From contig JABRVW010000205.1 of NCBI GenBank assembly GCA_039961715.1, forward strand, positions 1-9,088: 9,088 bases of DNA, written 5' to 3'. Both the position numbers and the translations under genes were made by a program. Every line of letters starts with the position of its first letter. Positions within the stretch are counted from its first letter, which is position 1. Source of the stretch: JACQPU01 sp039961715 (lineage in GTDB: Bacteria; Bacteroidota; Ignavibacteria; UBA10030). The notes under the pieces were generated by a model. The model searched no databases and was not told where the DNA came from. It saw only the letters and a program-made list of their open reading frames with translations. This document shows, piece by piece, positions 6,968-9,088 of this stretch.

Positions 6968-8098
6968 ATGAAAGAGCTTGGACTGATGTTCCTGAAGCTG
7001 GGGGCGACGGCGTTTGGCGGGCCGGCGGCGCATATTGCGATGATGGAGGACGAAGTCGTCCATCGAAGGAAATGGATCACGCACGAGCATTTTCTGGATT
7101 TGCTTGGTGCCACAAATCTCATCCCCGGTCCGAATTCCACGGAAATGGCTATTCATATTGGCCTGTTACGAGGAGGATGGAGGGGGCTCATCCTTGCCGG
7201 TGTGTGTTTCATTCTCCCCGCCGTGGCGATCACCCTTCTGCTTGCGCACCTCTATGTTGCCTATGGTGCTCTTCCGCGGTTTCAGCCATTGATGGAGGGT
7301 GTGCGTCCTGCGATCCTTGCAGTGATCCTCGCCGCGGTCTATCGGCTTTCCCGACCGATCATCCGGAAACCGTTCATGGTGGGAACGGCCATCGCGGTCG
7401 TTGTGCTGAACATCGCGGGCCTCAACGAGATCCTTCTCTTGATCGCCTCGGGCATCACCGGCCTGCTCTGGAGTTCCCGCGGAAGACTGTTCTCTCTGGG
7501 ATCGAATCTGTTTGGACTATGCGCCTCGGCACCGTTGACAGCGTTCTGGATGAATCAGGCCGCACGCGACACTGCGTCGTTAGCAGGGCTGGGGCTTTTC
7601 TTTCTGAAGATCGGCTCGGTGCTGTATGGAAGCGGATATGTACTGGTGGCGTTTCTGGAGGGCGGGCTCGTGGAGAGCCGGCACTGGCTGACTCAGACAG
7701 AGCTTCTTGATGCCGTGGCTGTGGGGCAGTTCACGCCCGGACCGGTGCTTTCCACGGCCACATTCATTGGTTATTTGATCTTTGGGATTCCCGGGGCTGC
7801 GGTCGCAACCACGGGAATCTTTCTGCCCTCGTTCATTTTTGTTTTGATCATCAGCCGTTTCATTCCAAAGCTCCGCCAGTCTCCCTCCACGGCCGGATTT
7901 CTGGACGGCGTGAACGCAGCGTCCATCGGTCTCATGCTGGCAGTGACGATCACGCTGGCGGCATCAACGATGACGGGACTTGTGGCCTGGGGGCTTTTTG
8001 CTTTGGCGGCCTATGGGATCCTGGTTTGGAATCTCCACGCGGCGTGGATTGTGGGGGGATCGGCATTGGCGGGATGGTTAATGGGAAATTATCTGTAA
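6968..8098 (+). CDS. chrA: Chromate transporter family protein, two-domain (long-chain) ChrA
   Basis: Inner-membrane protein of the CHR family, whose characterised members expel chromate. At 376 residues it is a two-domain form with an internal duplication. FLKLGATAFGG (8-18) and PGPNSTEMAIHIG (53-65) of the first half match FLKIGSVLYGSG (212-223) and PGPVLSTATFIG (257-268) of the second. FGGPAAHIAMMEDE with HRRKWI is the family's N-terminal signature. About ten hydrophobic membrane segments can be read. The ATG at 6968 was chosen because the CHR domain begins there and the promoter ends just before it; in-frame ATGs at 6860 and 6941 are less likely. It is the only complete plus-strand gene, divergent from the methyltransferase, with no chrB or other resistance gene beside it. 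Many CHR proteins are untested, so chromate is a family-level inference. Confidence 0.92.
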   Translation: MKELGLMFLKLGATAFGGPAAHIAMMEDEVVHRRKWITHEHFLDLLGATNLIPGPNSTEMAIHIGLLRGGWRGLILAGVCFILPAVAITLLLAHLYVAYGALPRFQPLMEGVRPAILAVILAAVYRLSRPIIRKPFMVGTAIAVVVLNIAGLNEILLLIASGITGLLWSSRGRLFSLGSNLFGLCASAPLTAFWMNQAARDTASLAGLGLFFLKIGSVLYGSGYVLVAFLEGGLVESRHWLTQTELLDAVAVGQFTPGPVLSTATFIGYLIFGIPGAAVATTGIFLPSFIFVLIISRFIPKLRQSPSTAGFLDGVNAASIGLMLAVTITLAASTMTGLVAWGLFALAAYGILVWNLHAAWIVGGSALAGWLMGNYL

Positions 8099-8479
8099 CG
8101 TCGGCTCCCCTTGCGCGGATTATCGCCAATATATGTCCGGATCCGGTTCAATTCATCCTGATTGCGGACGATGCGATCCCAGTAAAGGGATTGCCATCGG
8201 AAAACGGGATAGCCGGCAGTGTGGATGCGCGTAGTACACGCAGATTTGAAACCGCGGATGATGGATGGCAGATTATTCCGCTGGGGGCCAAATTGATTTT
8301 TGGGCCGGCCATTTCGGCACCGGTTCAATCGGCGGCCTACCATTCGCCATCCGGGCGGCCGGCCGCCGCAATGATCCCACCACCATCGCCCCATCCCAAT
8401 CCACAAACGGTATTACCCCCGATCGCGCGGCCGATTCGTTTTCATGAATCATGACAATCCCATGAAAATGATCCGGCAT
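8089..8479 (-). pseudogene. Remnant of a Y1/HUH transposase (IS200-like, REP-associated type)
   Basis: Two minus-strand frames together carry the landmarks of this family. One frame begins at 8479 with MPDHFHGIVMI, holding the HUH metal-binding pair. A second frame carries LPSIIRGFKSACTTRIH, then FRWQSLYWDRIVRN and DELNRIRTYIGDNPRK, where the Tyr of TYIGDNP is the probable nucleophile. The switch between frames must lie near 8285-8330. After NPRK a single missing base seems to break the conserved Trp: restoring one T gives NPRKWGADVTDN, the usual ending. The roughly 50-80 residues normally before the HUH motif are absent, since the kinase gene ends only 60 bp upstream. The element is thus 5'-truncated and at least twice frameshifted. 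Its end overlaps the last codons of chrA in antisense; chrA looks intact. Terminal hairpins were not identified. Confidence 0.8.
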
Positions 8480-8506
8480 GTGTGGGGCAACACCAGGGCC
8501 GGGTTT

Positions 8507-8538
8507 GTCAACGTTGACGGCAGACGGACAACAGTCCG
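8507..8538. other. Palindrome and small hairpin between kinase gene and transposase remnant
   Basis: GTCAACGTTGAC (8507-8518) is a perfect 12-bp palindrome. CGGAC-AACA-GTCCG (8525-8538) is a 5-bp hairpin beginning two bases after the kinase stop codon on the minus strand. The hairpin lacks a T run, so it is at most a weak terminator. Either could belong to an end of the decayed transposon. Confidence 0.3.
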
Positions 8539-8539
8539 G

Positions 8540-9088
8540 CTACTGCTTTTCCAACACATCATGGATCGTCCTGAGCAATTGCTCGGCCGTGTAGGGCTTC
8601 TGAAGAACAGCCTGCACCCGGAGGCCTTCAAGCGGCCCCTGCCCTTCGCCGGGAACGAGACCCGATGAAGCGATCACGGTGGCGTCGGGCCTGATGTTTC
8701 TGATTGCCCTGATGGCCGAAGGCCCGTCCATGACAGGCATCATCAGATCCATGAGGGTCACGTCGATCTCATTTGCGTGCTTTGCGAACTGTGCAACGGC
8801 CTCGACGCCGTTCGCGGCAATGAGCACGCGGTAATCGAACATCTGCAGGGTCTCCGCCGTGATGTCCCGAACGGATGCCTCGTCGTCGACGATCAGAATC
8901 ATCTCGTTGTTCCCCTTTGGAAACGCATCCTCCTTCCGATTTACCGATGCATGATCAAAGGCATCCACGGCCGGGAGATAGACCTTGAAGGTTGAGCCGT
9001 ATCCGGGCGTCGACGAAACGTCAATGAACCCATTGTGCGCGGTGATGATCGTATGGACCGTGGAGAGGCCGAGACCAGTTCCCTTCCC
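8540..9088 (-). CDS. Hybrid sensor histidine kinase, C-terminal part (ATPase end plus receiver domain)
   Basis: The 182 residues present start inside the kinase ATP-binding domain with the G2 box GKGTGLGLSTV, followed by HNGFIDVSSTPGYGSTFKVYLP, the end of the HATPase domain. A linker of about 20 residues leads to a receiver domain: acidic pair in ILIVDDE, phosphoacceptor Asp in VTLMDLMMP (fragment residue 114), then the conserved Ser in IASSG and Lys in LQKPYT. A single frame links both parts, so this is a hybrid kinase, not a separate regulator; an internal ATG at 8968 is not the start. The receiver is C-terminal, as in phosphorelay kinases that pass phosphate to another protein or use the receiver to tune the kinase. 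The sensor and dimerisation parts lie beyond the right edge, so the signal is unknown. Confidence 0.92.
   Translation of the reverse strand, partial: GKGTGLGLSTVHTIITAHNGFIDVSSTPGYGSTFKVYLPAVDAFDHASVNRKEDAFPKGNNEMILIVDDEASVRDITAETLQMFDYRVLIAANGVEAVAQFAKHANEIDVTLMDLMMPVMDGPSAIRAIRNIRPDATVIASSGLVPGEGQGPLEGLRVQAVLQKPYTAEQLLRTIHDVLEKQ

Noticed and set aside
8354..8367. Perfect palindrome GGCGGCCGGCCGCC
   Set aside because: It falls inside the transposase remnant in GC-rich codons (Arg/Pro/Ala); a coding-composition explanation is sufficient.
8026..8454. Plus-strand open frame of 142 codons overlapping the end of chrA
   Set aside because: The opposite strand of the same stretch encodes recognisable transposase motifs, and this frame has none.
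8540..8968. A stand-alone response regulator starting at 8968
   Set aside because: The frame continues without a stop to the window edge and encodes the GTGLGLSTV box of a histidine kinase, so it is the receiver end of a hybrid kinase.
1..9088. CRISPR array, tRNA or rRNA genes, phage or defence cluster
   Set aside because: No regularly spaced direct repeats, tRNA cloverleaf signals, rRNA segments or defence-gene motifs were seen on either strand by eye.

Overview
The window reads as an ordinary chromosomal segment of a Gram-negative bacterium with moderately high GC. It carries six recognisable protein genes or gene ends, one unassigned lipoprotein gene and one decayed transposase gene. Two lines of evidence point, weakly, to the Bacteroidota/Chlorobiota/Ignavibacteria (FCB) group. 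First, there is a signal-peptide outer-membrane protein and a lipoprotein of kinds common there. Second, the best promoters have a TTG-type -35 and a -10 of the form TAnnTTT(T/G) (TACCTTTT twice, TATACTTG once). No rRNA, tRNA or single-copy marker gene is present to settle the placement.

Layout. Five genes run leftwards (minus strand). In transcription order they are a SAM-dependent methyltransferase (6792-6067), glycogen phosphorylase glgP (5943-3436), a probable beta-propeller lipoprotein (3337-1970), a secreted probable outer-membrane beta-barrel protein (1830-976) and the 5' part of ketopantoate reductase panE (824 to beyond the left edge). Gaps of 98-151 bp, several with promoter-like or dyad sequences, argue for mostly independent transcription rather than one tight operon. 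One gene, the chromate-transporter-family gene chrA (6968-8098), runs rightwards and is divergent from the methyltransferase across a 175-bp region with a promoter facing each way. Right of chrA lies a frameshifted, 5'-truncated Y1/HUH (IS200-like, REP-associated type) transposase remnant on the minus strand. After it comes the 3' end of a hybrid sensor histidine kinase (8540 to beyond the right edge).

Function. The genes do not form one pathway: pantothenate/CoA synthesis (panE), glycogen breakdown (glgP), oxyanion export (chrA), two-component signalling (hybrid kinase) and two envelope proteins of unknown role. No convincing new multi-gene system is visible. The points most worth a second look are the near-leaderless chrA promoter, the repeated TACCTTTT promoter, the alternating GATTGT/ACAATC array upstream of the outer-membrane protein gene, the 10-bp-arm GC-rich palindrome between that gene and panE, and the transposase remnant, whose family is known for association with such palindromes.
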